Of a DNA stretch of 64,000 bases, positions 1-8,531 are shown piece after piece. Numbering within the stretch: the stretch's first letter is position 1; each line of letters begins with the position of its first letter. The position numbers and the translations under genes were made by a program. The notes under the pieces were generated by a model. It was not told the DNA's origin, did no database searches, and saw only the letters and a program-made list of their open reading frames with translations. The DNA comes from JAFGUB01 sp050305515 (GTDB taxonomy: Bacteria > Campylobacterota > Campylobacteria > Campylobacterales > Sulfurimonadaceae), in contig JBNLFL010000025.1 of the NCBI GenBank assembly GCA_050305515.1, positions 160,186 to 224,185 of the forward strand, written 5' to 3'.

Positions 1-1316
1 CTAACAACGCGCTCGATATTCCTGCGGTGGATTACAATGAAATTCAGAATAGTTCCTTCCGCATAGAGGCAAACGAGACACGCATGGATTGTGTAGTCGC
101 CGGAGAGACGGCGTCCATGGAGAGTGCCGTTTTCACCAATGGAATGACACCGGTTTTTGATGCCAATTACAGCGGACTTGCCTACGATCTTGACATCCAT
201 ATTTATGAAATCAACGGCAGTGAATTTGCTTTTGTCGACCGTGATGACACCGCAGATGCAGAGCGTCTGATTCACGATAATACAATTTCCGTGACGGTGG
301 TGCCGTATGAGATCAATATCACGCAGACCGATATCAATGCATCGACCAATGCCAACTGGCTCTATATGGCTCCGGTGGATGATATGAACGTGACCTTACA
401 TGTAAAGGTTCAGGCCAATGACAAAACGCATGCGGTATTGCCCGATTTCAATGCAACCTGTTATGCACAGAATGTCGATGTCGCTTTTGATGTGGACGTC
501 ATCAACGGCGACAATGCGCTCGATATGAACTACAGCGCCGTGACAGGAACGCTCGTAGCCGGGGGCACGACGCTGGGCGATATTAATAAAACCGTGCAGA
601 TTCCCGCAGCCAATTTTACTGACGGTGTCGGGGAGGGGGCGTACGCTTTTAATGTCGACCGTCAGTTTGATACCCCGGTCGCACCTTTTAGTGTCAAAGG
701 CGTGGCGGCAGGCATTATCTCGCCCAATGTCGCCAAATTGCTTAACAGCGACACCACAAAAAACGATGGGACCATCGCGTTTTATTACGGACGGCTTCGG
801 ACAAAAGATGTCCAGACGACGACCGATGTTACCAATAATGTTGAAATCGAAGTTTACCGTCGTGACGATCTCGGTGCCAGCGGCTGGCGTCAAAATTCGC
901 TCAACTGGTACCGCAGCGAGGATCACACAGGGGCGATATTCGGGAAGGTGCAGGGGCATAGTGTTGAAAATGATACGCAACTTTCGGGCAGCAGTGATCC
1001 CCAGGTCGCCACTGTCATCCACGACCCTGCCGGTGGAATCGTTGGATTTGATATCTCCACGACCCGTACGACGCCTTTTAACCGGGTGTTTCATATCGAC
1101 ACCGATCCGTGGCTCTATTATGTTCCCGAAGGATTTGGCGGATCGTACCGATATAACGCGGGTACGTCCGACTGCAGCCGACACCCCTGTTTCAATTACA
1201 AGTTTATGACTGGAAATACGACGAAAGATATCTCCAGCGGTACGTTCGGCGGCAGTGATGTTACTGAGAAAGATCGCGGCGTTTATGAGAAGAAAGGTGT
1301 TAAGGTATTTCGCTGA
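1..1316 (+). CDS. Large pilus-associated surface protein, C-terminal part (5' partial)
   Basis: The reading frame is open to the first base of the window, so this is the last ~437 residues of a longer protein; the GTG at 27 is only the first internal start codon. The sequence is rich in Asn, Asp, Thr and Val and looks like extracellular beta-rich repeats: the segment NNALDIPAVDYN at the edge is echoed later by DNALDMNYSAV. Two Cys pairs (one near the end, CSRHPC) suggest disulfides outside the cytoplasm. A segment around residues 255-275 (FYYGRLRTKD) recalls the DUF6701 domain of MshQ proteins in MSHA pilus loci; this match is from memory and tentative. Its stop overlaps the start of the first pilin-like gene (TGATG), so it is translated with the pilus operon and is probably a surface or tip component. 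Confidence 0.6.
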   Translation, partial: NNALDIPAVDYNEIQNSSFRIEANETRMDCVVAGETASMESAVFTNGMTPVFDANYSGLAYDLDIHIYEINGSEFAFVDRDDTADAERLIHDNTISVTVVPYEINITQTDINASTNANWLYMAPVDDMNVTLHVKVQANDKTHAVLPDFNATCYAQNVDVAFDVDVINGDNALDMNYSAVTGTLVAGGTTLGDINKTVQIPAANFTDGVGEGAYAFNVDRQFDTPVAPFSVKGVAAGIISPNVAKLLNSDTTKNDGTIAFYYGRLRTKDVQTTTDVTNNVEIEVYRRDDLGASGWRQNSLNWYRSEDHTGAIFGKVQGHSVENDTQLSGSSDPQVATVIHDPAGGIVGFDISTTRTTPFNRVFHIDTDPWLYYVPEGFGGSYRYNAGTSDCSRHPCFNYKFMTGNTTKDISSGTFGGSDVTEKDRGVYEKKGVKVFR

Positions 1317-1903
1317 TGCGCCGTGGTCTGACCCTGATTGAACTTATCTTTTCCATGGTAATCATCGCCATCGTTTTTACGGTGGTTCCGAAAATCATCT
1401 TTGCCTCCAACAAGTCGTTGCAGCTCTCCGTCAAGGGAGATGCGCTTTTCAATGCCATCACCCTGATGGGAATGATTACGAGGTTGCCATGGGATGAAAA
1501 CACCCGGCTGACGGACGGCGGTATTTTAAATGCCAGCGGCCTTATATGTGACGGTACTGCCACAGGCGGCAGCGGATATCGTATTGGAGGTTTTATCGGC
1601 TCACGCAACTGCCTGAACGGTGATGGTTCTGCCCTGTGGCATGCGTCAGCTTTGGGGATGGAAGATGGCTTTTACAATGATGTTGACGACTACAACGGTT
1701 ACGGCGATGATACAACCGGCGGTCGCATCACGTACCATCTGGCAGCAGAGGTCAACCAGAGCGGCGATATCAAAGGCATCACGGTGCGCGTCAGCGCGCA
1801 GGATGCCACGGCAATCGCCAAATCGGGCGGAACGTTTGCAAGCTCTTTCTTTTATGAATCCGCCAATCTGGGCCACGTTCAGATCAACAGCAGGACATGG
1901 TAA
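1316..1903 (+). CDS. Minor pseudopilin (type IV prepilin-like), 195 aa
   Basis: The N-terminus MRRGLTLIELIF is a class III prepilin signal: short basic leader, Gly at -1, Leu at +1, Glu at +5, then a hydrophobic helix to about residue 28. A PilD-type peptidase would cut after Gly4. The rest is a globular domain rich in Gly, Asp and Asn with two Cys (about residues 82 and 102), as in minor pilins that form the pilus tip or prime assembly. ATG overlaps the upstream stop (TGATG) and the next start overlaps its own stop, so it belongs to a translationally coupled series of four pilin-like genes. By position it matches MshD/MshO-type proteins, but I cannot assign a specific orthologue. Confidence 0.8.
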   Translation: MRRGLTLIELIFSMVIIAIVFTVVPKIIFASNKSLQLSVKGDALFNAITLMGMITRLPWDENTRLTDGGILNASGLICDGTATGGSGYRIGGFIGSRNCLNGDGSALWHASALGMEDGFYNDVDDYNGYGDDTTGGRITYHLAAEVNQSGDIKGITVRVSAQDATAIAKSGGTFASSFFYESANLGHVQINSRTW

Positions 1904-2796
1904 TGCGTGCAGCCTTTACACTGATCGAGATGATATTTGTCGTGCTGATCGCGGCGCTGCTCTCCCTTGGGACGTTCAAGGCATTTAATGCGCTTTATAC
2001 GCGTTCGGCACAGGCCAAGGCGATGACCGATCTCTCTTTGCAGTCGCAGATCGTGCTCGATCAGCTCGGCGTGCTGCTCTACAACCGCATTCCCGGCAGT
2101 GCCATCGGCTCTTATAAAGGCTCAGCGTCGTGCCATCCCATAGATGAGCTTAACGGCGACGAGACGGTACTTGAGTGGCTCGCCTTCGATGATATGGGGC
2201 TGCTGCAGGGGGCTTATGACGGCTTTGTCGATATGAACGACAGTGTCCGACCAACGATGCGGGCGTTAAACATGAACGCGGCGTTTAATGCAGGCAGTGC
2301 CAATCTGATCTTCGCCGGGGCTTTCGATGCCGGTTCGGAAGAGGCCGCTGTCTGCGGCGGTGCGTTTGGCTGGCACGGCAATGCGAGTGCGCTGAGTTAC
2401 GGATTTAGCGTAGCGGCCAATCAGATCACCTTTAACGCCGGAGATGTTCCCAATACGATTTATGAGAAGTTTTACATTACCAAAGGGGCGTATGCCGTGA
2501 CCCGTGGGGCTGATGTCGGAAATATCACGCCGTGCGGTGTGAATGCGGCCGATTTTCAGGACTTCAACAATACGCTTTTTCTCTTTTACGGGTATCGCCC
2601 CTACGCGGGTGAGACCTACTGCGGCGACAGTGGCGGCGGGGGAGTCCCTTCGGGCAATGTCGTGGTGCTCGCCGAACATGTGAGCGGCTTTCGGGCTACC
2701 TACATCAACGAAGCCATCCGTCTCTCACTCGATATGAACCAGACCAAAGCCAACGCCTACAGCGTTCATATCAGCAAGCAAAAGGCGGTGTTCTGA
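1903..2796 (+). CDS. Minor pseudopilin with long C-terminal domain, 297 aa
   Basis: MRAAFTLIEMIFVVLIAALL is a prepilin leader with Ala rather than Gly before the mature Phe, a variant common in Campylobacterota; the +5 Glu is present. I chose the ATG at 1903, which overlaps the upstream stop as TAATG, over the in-frame ATG two codons earlier (1897), because it gives the compact leader seen in the neighbours. The large C-terminal domain (about 260 residues, several Cys) is longer than in a major pilin and suits a GspJ/GspK- or MshO-like tip subunit. It is coupled to the next gene by a TGATG overlap. Confidence 0.78.
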   Translation: MRAAFTLIEMIFVVLIAALLSLGTFKAFNALYTRSAQAKAMTDLSLQSQIVLDQLGVLLYNRIPGSAIGSYKGSASCHPIDELNGDETVLEWLAFDDMGLLQGAYDGFVDMNDSVRPTMRALNMNAAFNAGSANLIFAGAFDAGSEEAAVCGGAFGWHGNASALSYGFSVAANQITFNAGDVPNTIYEKFYITKGAYAVTRGADVGNITPCGVNAADFQDFNNTLFLFYGYRPYAGETYCGDSGGGGVPSGNVVVLAEHVSGFRATYINEAIRLSLDMNQTKANAYSVHISKQKAVF

Positions 2797-3239
2797 TGCG
2801 CCGCGGCGTGGGAATCTGGCAGGCGATCATGATGATTCTTCTGGTCAGCGGGATGATGATCGTCGTGCTCAAATACGCTTCCATCGGAGCCAGACACATC
2901 GGCGACAGTTATGTCCGGGAACAATCGGAGCTCTATATGAACAGTGTCATTGAAAAAACGCTGCTTGCCATCAGCGGACGGGACCGTGCGGCACTCGGTT
3001 GCCTCGCATCGTTTGACGAGAGTGTCAGCAAACGCGGCACGCTTTACCGCGCGCATGTGGATGTGACGCGTTACTATCTGCTTGCCGGGAGTGCGGATGC
3101 CGGATACTGCGGTGCATTGACGCAGCCCATAGAAACCGAAGAGAGCCACGGCATGGTGATGTTACATGTAGAAGTGAACGCGACGCTCGATGGCGAACCG
3201 AAGGTACGACTTTTGCGAAGGACGTTGCAGCATCCATGA
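2796..3239 (+). CDS. Pilus-assembly protein with N-terminal membrane helix (MshP-like position), 147 aa
   Basis: MRRGVGIWQAIMMILLVSGMMIVVLKYA has the basic leader and hydrophobic helix of a pilin-like protein but lacks the canonical F-T-L-I-E box, as in PilX/MshP/GspK-type minor components with divergent signals. Residues 35-147 form a soluble domain with two Cys (about residues 69 and 108). The start overlaps the upstream stop and the stop overlaps the next start (ATGA). A role as a minor component in the same pilus or pseudopilus is inferred from context and the N-terminal architecture; no specific orthologue is recognised. Confidence 0.65.
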   Translation: MRRGVGIWQAIMMILLVSGMMIVVLKYASIGARHIGDSYVREQSELYMNSVIEKTLLAISGRDRAALGCLASFDESVSKRGTLYRAHVDVTRYYLLAGSADAGYCGALTQPIETEESHGMVMLHVEVNATLDGEPKVRLLRRTLQHP

Positions 3240-3673
3240 GACAGGCATTTACACTTCTTGAAATCATATTCGTCATCGTGCTTATCGGCATTATGGCGGG
3301 TGTGGGCAGCTCAATGTTCAAAACAAATTACCTTCTGCATGATGTCAATTTCATTACTTTGAAAATCAGGGAAGCCCAATATCGCGGCATAGGCTTCGAG
3401 CATTATGACATGAGTGCGGGAACATACACGATCTCCCCGGCTCTTGGGTGCGTTACACTTAACAAGAGCGCGCTTGCCGATGAAAACTATAAGTTACATG
3501 TAGACGATTTCGACTATGGAACGCTCTGTTTTGATTCCAAAGGGCAGCCGCATGAGGGAGATTTTACGACGCCTCCCATGGTGGCACGCAAAGTGCTTAC
3601 TCTGCGTCATCATGGGGCAGAGCAAAATATCACTATTGAACCCTTAAGCGGGTATGCTATAATAAAACCTTAA
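3236..3673 (+). CDS. Minor pseudopilin (GspH/FimT-like size), 145 aa
   Basis: MRQAFTLLEIIFVIVLIGIMAGVGSS is a clear prepilin signal with Ala at -1 and Glu at +5. The mature part is short (about 140 residues) and contains the pattern FDSKGQP, common in GspH/FimT-type pseudopilins before the last beta strands. It is the fourth pilin-like gene in a row, overlapping the previous one by ATGA. Its 3' end contains an extended -10 promoter element for the downstream assembly genes, so this gene marks the boundary between the pilin block and the machinery block. Confidence 0.8.
   Translation: MRQAFTLLEIIFVIVLIGIMAGVGSSMFKTNYLLHDVNFITLKIREAQYRGIGFEHYDMSAGTYTISPALGCVTLNKSALADENYKLHVDDFDYGTLCFDSKGQPHEGDFTTPPMVARKVLTLRHHGAEQNITIEPLSGYAIIKP
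3655..3663 (+). promoter_or_regulatory. Internal extended -10 promoter (TGCTATAAT)
   Basis: TGCTATAAT is a perfect extended -10 element, the main promoter signal in Campylobacterota, where -35 boxes are usually degenerate. It lies in the last codons of the upstream pseudopilin gene, 31 bases before the start of the PilMN-like gene at 3694. That junction is the only gap of about 20 bases in an otherwise overlapping gene series, which supports a second transcription start for the assembly machinery. Confidence 0.6.
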
Positions 3674-3693
3674 AAATAAGCGGTTGGCAGGGT

Positions 3694-5172
3694 ATGGTAG
3701 AAAACGCAATACTTTTCATTTCTAAAGACAGCGAACCGCTCCTCTTTGACGGCACCGCTTTCACGCCCGTTGCTCTTAAAAAAAACAGGGACTATTTTTC
3801 CGCAGGTCTGATACCGGCGCCGCTGTTGCGTACACACGGATTGCGTGCAGACAAAAAAGTCGCTCCCGAAAAGCTGGAAATCCAGACCGAAATGAGCATG
3901 TACGAAGAGGCCGGACTCGACCCCGAGACCGACTTCAAGATTGCATCGGTTGCGATTGAACTCGATAACGAGAATGATCTTTATATTGAATCTTATGCCA
4001 TTGAAACGGCAACGCTCACGCGGGAGTTCGGTAAAGTTGCCGAAAAACTGGGCCAGATCGATGCGCTTTGTCCTTCATATCTGAAATATGAGGCGCTCTA
4101 TGCCTATGAAAAACTCGAACCGAAAAATGATGTCTTCATCTATTTCGCCGAAAATGAGGCCTACGCGGCAATGTACCGTCAGGGACACTATATTTCGCAC
4201 CGCATGATCGTAACCCTTGCGGAACTTGCCGAAAAACTGGAAATGGGTATTCCGGAACTTAAAAAGCTTCTTTCAGGCAAAGGCATAGAAAACGAGAACT
4301 ATCTGAGCGAAGAGTTCTTGAAAATGAGTACCGTTCAGCAGGAGCTCTCCAAGGCTGCCGAACGTATCGGTCACGCCATCAGCCACAAACGCGGTGTTTT
4401 CGGGCTGGACCGGATTGATCGCTTTTACATCGATTTTGAAGGCAACCCGATTCCGGGATTTCTTGAACTTTTTCAGGGGTACGGCTATCAGGAAGCCGAA
4501 CTTCTCGCCTGTTCGCTCTTTTCGGAAATCGACGCAGCCTATCGCCCTCATGCTCTGGAAGCTCTCTATCTTTTAGGCGTCATGCAGGGGCGCTGCAAGG
4601 GTGCCAATCTCAGTATTTTTGAGAGACGCCCGCCTTTTTATAAAAGTCATGCCGGAATTTTCTTTTCCATCCTGAGCGCTTCGGTTGTACTGGCACTGGC
4701 ATATCCGCTCTATGCGCTTTATACCCTTTCCGAACTTGAAACCAGACGCGATACATTGCAGCAGCAGGTCAATGAGATGGAAAGCCTGACACAGCGGCTG
4801 CAGATCAAACTCAAAGAGGTCCGGAGCGAACGCGACAGACTTGAGGAGGAGCGTCAGGCCAGAGTCACGGAGATTGAAGCGTATGGCGCAATGGTGGATG
4901 AGCTCAAAAACCAGCGTGATGAAAAGCATCAAAGACAGCAGATGATGGAAGATGTCAACAAGGCCCTTGCCGCATACAAGCTTTCATCCCGGGTGCTCGA
5001 TCAGAACGGAACCCAGCGTGTGAGTGTCCAGATTATTTCGGAGTATGAGAAGCGCGATGACATTGCCAAATTCATGAAGCGTCTCATTGCTGCGGGCTAT
5101 CCGCACGTCACAACCCGCGAAGTACGCCGCGAAGAGAACCTTTATGAAAGCCTCGTGGAGATTGAGCGATGA
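3694..5172 (+). CDS. PilM/PilN-like inner-membrane assembly protein (MshI/CtsX-like), 492 aa
   Basis: Residues 1-310 form a soluble N-terminal region of the size expected for a PilM/GspL actin-fold domain. One transmembrane helix follows at about 322-343 (FFSILSASVVLALAYPLYAL), then a charged coiled coil (about 346-420, many Glu, Arg, Gln) and a small C-terminal domain. This is the layout of bifunctional PilM-PilN or GspL proteins such as MshI, and resembles Campylobacter CtsX. It would link the cytoplasmic ATPase to the PilO- and PilP-like periplasmic proteins encoded next. The next gene overlaps it by ATGA. The transcript probably starts at the extended -10 at 3655. The orthologue name is an inference from order and architecture. 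Confidence 0.7.
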   Translation: MVENAILFISKDSEPLLFDGTAFTPVALKKNRDYFSAGLIPAPLLRTHGLRADKKVAPEKLEIQTEMSMYEEAGLDPETDFKIASVAIELDNENDLYIESYAIETATLTREFGKVAEKLGQIDALCPSYLKYEALYAYEKLEPKNDVFIYFAENEAYAAMYRQGHYISHRMIVTLAELAEKLEMGIPELKKLLSGKGIENENYLSEEFLKMSTVQQELSKAAERIGHAISHKRGVFGLDRIDRFYIDFEGNPIPGFLELFQGYGYQEAELLACSLFSEIDAAYRPHALEALYLLGVMQGRCKGANLSIFERRPPFYKSHAGIFFSILSASVVLALAYPLYALYTLSELETRRDTLQQQVNEMESLTQRLQIKLKEVRSERDRLEEERQARVTEIEAYGAMVDELKNQRDEKHQRQQMMEDVNKALAAYKLSSRVLDQNGTQRVSVQIISEYEKRDDIAKFMKRLIAAGYPHVTTREVRREENLYESLVEIER

Positions 5173-5792
5173 ACGAACAGATTGAACAGCTCGAATCGCA
5201 GCTTCAGGAGATGGGGCGAAGCAAGCGGCTGGCCGTCTATGCCATTCTCTTTTTTTCGGCTATTTACATGAGCTGGGTACTTTACGGTGAGGCACTCAGT
5301 GATGAAATGACGAGTGTGGAGGATCAGATCATCTCTTTGGAGATGAAACTTATGAAAAACTCAAACCGTTCGTTGCAGGCAGCGATTCAAAAAACGCAGA
5401 AAGAGAGCCTTGCGATTGAAGATCAGATTACCCATCTGCATTTTCAAAAACAGTTTTTGCAGACAAAACTTCATGAGATCGATTTCATCTATTACAGCGA
5501 GCAGGGTGCTGCGGAAATTCTCGATGCGATTCTCAAACATTCCGTCGAAAAACAGATCAATCTGGAATACATTCAGAAAGCGCCGCTTGCACAGACGTCA
5601 GAACGTATGCTTTCACCCCAAAGCCGCCTTGTTGTCAGCGGCACGGGCAGGCTCGCTGCCATTACGGCCCTGCATCACTATGTTGAAAGTCTTAATGCTT
5701 TACTGGTGAGTGAATCGTTACATGTAACGATTGATGATACCAACGCAACGCATTTTGAGTTAACACTGCTGCACTACGGAGTAAAACCATGA
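5169..5792 (+). CDS. PilO-like inner-membrane protein (MshJ/CtsR-like), 207 aa
   Basis: A short cytoplasmic N-terminus is followed by one transmembrane helix (about residues 21-37), a periplasmic coiled coil rich in Glu, Gln and Lys (about 45-105) and a compact C-terminal domain. This is the PilO/GspM fold pattern, and the gene sits between PilMN-like and PilP-like genes, where PilO is expected. It would form the inner-membrane alignment complex with its neighbours. An exact TTACATGTAA copy at 5718 is read as Leu-His-Val-Thr near the C-terminus. Both junctions are ATGA overlaps. Confidence 0.7.
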   Translation: MNEQIEQLESQLQEMGRSKRLAVYAILFFSAIYMSWVLYGEALSDEMTSVEDQIISLEMKLMKNSNRSLQAAIQKTQKESLAIEDQITHLHFQKQFLQTKLHEIDFIYYSEQGAAEILDAILKHSVEKQINLEYIQKAPLAQTSERMLSPQSRLVVSGTGRLAAITALHHYVESLNALLVSESLHVTIDDTNATHFELTLLHYGVKP

Positions 5793-6187
5793 GATGGATC
5801 ATGCCTTTGATGCTGGCTTCATTACTTGTTGCATCGGTTGATGTGCATCGGATTGCCGACAAGATCGATGCGCTTGCCGCTGACGTTAGTCTGAATGCCG
5901 AACCGGGTTATAGCGTTTATGATCCCTTCTTGCGTGCCAGGCCGCTTCTGGCCAAAAAAAGCGAAGCGCCAACAATTGAGACACATAAGCCGATACGGGT
6001 TGAAACAATATTTAACAACCAAGCATGGGTTGATGGAAAATGGGTCAGAAAAGGGAGTGTCGTCCACGGTGCCCAAGTCATTGAAGTGAAGAAAAATGCT
6101 ATGATAGTGGCCTATGATGATAAAGAGATCCTGATCCCGGTTTCCGGGCCTAAAACCGTTCTTGAAGTGAAGGAATCGAAGAAATGA
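5789..6187 (+). CDS. PilP-like periplasmic protein (MshK-like), 132 aa
   Basis: An N-terminal signal sequence or anchor (MRWIMPLMLASLLVASV) is followed by a linker containing DPFLRARPLL and a C-terminal beta-rich domain (about 65-128). The string VETIFNNQAWVDGKWVRKG followed by V-I-E-V-K-K-N is the pattern of PilP/GspC HR domains, where a short protein describes its own interaction with the secretin. There is no lipobox Cys. It lies directly upstream of the secretin with an ATGA overlap, the usual pilP-pilQ arrangement. Assignment rests on size, export signal and position. Confidence 0.65.
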   Translation: MRWIMPLMLASLLVASVDVHRIADKIDALAADVSLNAEPGYSVYDPFLRARPLLAKKSEAPTIETHKPIRVETIFNNQAWVDGKWVRKGSVVHGAQVIEVKKNAMIVAYDDKEILIPVSGPKTVLEVKESKK

Positions 6188-7740
6188 GACCGTTAATACT
6201 TTTTGTGATTTCGATACTTTTCACACAGCTTCTTGCTGCGTCCGAATGTGATGAAACGCTCTTCTCTTTTGATGTAGGGCAGAGCCAGAACAGTGTCAGG
6301 ATTGTCGATATCGTTGAAAATATAGCGCACGAGTGTCATTTCTCGGTCGTGATCGCTGATGATGAAGCCCGAAATGTGCTGAACTCGCAGCTTTTTCTGG
6401 TGCATATCAAAGATTATACGCTCGAAAATCTTTTTGAATTTCTCTTCTCCCAGAACAACATGTTCTATCGTTACGATGCCGATAAAAAACTGCTCAATAT
6501 CTCGTATCTTGAGACCCGTTCGTTTGTGATCGACTATGTCAATCTGAGTGAACAGACGACAGAATCAACCAAAACGATTACAGTCGGTGCGGCATCCAAC
6601 ACCAATAACGGTACGAACGGTACAAACGGCATGAACGGGACTTCTGGCATGAGCGGCGGATACGGAGGAAGCGGAACAGACGGCAGTAGCGGCTACCAGC
6701 AGGGAGGTTCCAATGCGGACTCGACCACCATTCGCTCCAATACGAAATTTGAATTCTGGGATAAACTGACGCAGGAGATCGATGCGATTCTTTCCCGCGA
6801 TGAGGATGCCAGACAGATCAAAAGCAAATCCATTATCAACCGAGAAGCCGGCATTGTCACGATTACCGGAACCAAATCGCAGATTGAACGGGTAAGCAGT
6901 TATCTGGATCGTCTGAAAGACCGGCTGCATAAACAGGTCATGCTCGAGACCAAGATTTTTGAGCTGCGCTATGCTGACCGTAACAACACCGGTGTCGATT
7001 GGTCAAAGTTTCAGCTCAGTCTGGGCGGCAAGTTCGGCAATGCCGTCTCCGGAGACAAGTACGGCTCTTTCAGTGCCCCGAGCTACTCCTTTGATTACCA
7101 GTTTTCGATGGACGGGCTGGTTGACTTTCTGAACCGTTACGGCGATGTCAATACGCTTTCCACACCGAAAATATTGACGCTCAATAATCAGCCGGCAGTC
7201 ATCAACGTCGGAAATCAGATCAATTACCGCTATGAAAGCGGCAGTGTCAGTGCCACCAACGTCGGCGCCTCGACAACCAATACCTATGTGATGAGTTCGG
7301 TATTTGTCGGATTGACACTCAATATTGTCCCTGAAATTACGGATGACGGCTTCATTATTCTGCGGATCAATCCGGTACTGAGCGAAGAGCTCTCTCCCAA
7401 TGAGGGACTGGATATGAATACCGTTACGACGAATACCGCTACGGTTGACGGTGTACGTACCATGCCGCCGGACATCAAAATCAAACAGCTCTCCTCCATC
7501 GTCAAGGCCAAAGACGGCAGCCGCGTTGTCATCGGCGGGCTGGTTTCAACCCGAAATTATAAGGAAAATTCGGCCGTTCCGCTGCTGGGGGCTATTCCGC
7601 TGGTGGGTGGGCTTTTTCGTCACAGCGGTATTGAAACGGACAAGGTGGAACTTATCATCGTCGTAACGCCGAAGATTATCCGTCTGAATGATTTTCCTTC
7701 CATCGACGCTGCGGAACGCCATTTTGAAGGAACGCTCTGA
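6184..7740 (+). CDS. Secretin, outer-membrane pilus/pseudopilus channel (PilQ/MshL/CtsD-like), 518 aa
   Basis: A signal peptide (about residues 1-19, ending LLAAS) precedes an N-terminal STN-like domain (about 30-110), a Gly-X-X linker (143-170), a secretin N1-like domain (about 190-250, including the pattern GIVTITGTKSQIERVSSYL) and the C-terminal secretin domain. The secretin hallmark is near the end: VPLLGAIPLVGGLFRH followed by ELIIVVTPKII. It would form the multimeric gate through which pilus or DNA passes. It is preceded by the PilP-like gene and followed by an ATPase with TGATG coupling. Order and content match both MSHA (MshL then MshM) and Campylobacter Cts loci (CtsD with CtsP). Confidence 0.92.
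   Translation: MRPLILFVISILFTQLLAASECDETLFSFDVGQSQNSVRIVDIVENIAHECHFSVVIADDEARNVLNSQLFLVHIKDYTLENLFEFLFSQNNMFYRYDADKKLLNISYLETRSFVIDYVNLSEQTTESTKTITVGAASNTNNGTNGTNGMNGTSGMSGGYGGSGTDGSSGYQQGGSNADSTTIRSNTKFEFWDKLTQEIDAILSRDEDARQIKSKSIINREAGIVTITGTKSQIERVSSYLDRLKDRLHKQVMLETKIFELRYADRNNTGVDWSKFQLSLGGKFGNAVSGDKYGSFSAPSYSFDYQFSMDGLVDFLNRYGDVNTLSTPKILTLNNQPAVINVGNQINYRYESGSVSATNVGASTTNTYVMSSVFVGLTLNIVPEITDDGFIILRINPVLSEELSPNEGLDMNTVTTNTATVDGVRTMPPDIKIKQLSSIVKAKDGSRVVIGGLVSTRNYKENSAVPLLGAIPLVGGLFRHSGIETDKVELIIVVTPKIIRLNDFPSIDAAERHFEGTL
6610..6696 (+). repeat. Degenerate 9-bp tandem repeat encoding a collagen-like Gly-X-X tract in the secretin
   Basis: Ten consecutive Gly-X-X triplets (residues 143-170) are encoded by an imperfect 9-base tandem unit of the aacggtacg type. 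The X positions are Asn, Thr, Ser, Met and Tyr, so the tract is hydrophilic. It joins the N-terminal domain to the N1 domain. Confidence 0.85.
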
Positions 7741-8531
7741 TGGGGCAGTACGCCCAGGCCGCAGAGGTCTTTGAGAACAGTTTTCTCGAAGATGACTATT
7801 TTGAGAGCATGAGTGCCGAGTTTGCCAAAAATGCACTCATCAACATTATTCGGGATAATAAAGTCGGATTACTCTTTCTGCTTGGAGAACCCGGTGTCGG
7901 GAAAACCTACATGCTGCATCTTCTTAAAGCGGAGTTCGCGCAGCAGCGGCGCATACTGATGGCCGCAGAGCCCTTTGGCACACCGGAATCATTTTTACAG
8001 TTTTTGCTTAAAAACAGCGGACATGATGCGACGCTTTCGCTCTCCGAGATGAAAGAGCATGCCGTTGAGCTTTACACTGCGTTGCCGCATCTGATTATGA
8101 TTGACGAAGCGCAGCTGCTTTCAGACAGTGTCCTTGAATACATTCGTATCCTCTCCGATACCGGCATATTCCGTTTCATTCTCTCCATGCATGCACAGGA
8201 AGGCGAAGCGATTTTGAAAAAGCCCCATTTCGCTTCACGGGACCACCGGGTGGTGATGCTGGGTCTGCTACAGTCTTCCGAAGTACGCAATTATATGGAA
8301 TCGCAGCTTTTGCGCCACAGTCTGGGAGAACTCTCGCAGGGTTTTGGCCAGAAAGAGATTGATGCGATCGCCCGGCATGCTTCGGGAAATTTTCGTATGG
8401 TCAAACAGATGCTCAAGCGGATCTTCTCACTGATGGATTATGCCAAAGCAAACGGAATCGCTTCGCACAGTGCGCCAAACCGTTGCGTGGTGACGATGGC
8501 GGCCATTGATCTGGGGTGCATCGATGCATGA
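7740..8531 (+). CDS. ExeA/MshM-like AAA ATPase (CtsP-like position), 263 aa
   Basis: Walker A is GEPGVGKT at residues 49-56 and Walker B is LIMIDEAQ at about 117-124, followed by an arginine-finger region; the rest fits the ExeA/GspA-type AAA module without the C-terminal membrane and peptidoglycan-binding part. Members of this family help assemble or localise secretins, and in Campylobacter the ATP-binding CtsP sits with the secretin CtsD and the membrane protein CtsX. Here the gene follows the secretin (TGATG overlap) and precedes the TPR gene, as mshL-mshM-mshN do in MSHA loci. Cytoplasmic. Confidence 0.82.
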   Translation: MGQYAQAAEVFENSFLEDDYFESMSAEFAKNALINIIRDNKVGLLFLLGEPGVGKTYMLHLLKAEFAQQRRILMAAEPFGTPESFLQFLLKNSGHDATLSLSEMKEHAVELYTALPHLIMIDEAQLLSDSVLEYIRILSDTGIFRFILSMHAQEGEAILKKPHFASRDHRVVMLGLLQSSEVRNYMESQLLRHSLGELSQGFGQKEIDAIARHASGNFRMVKQMLKRIFSLMDYAKANGIASHSAPNRCVVTMAAIDLGCIDA

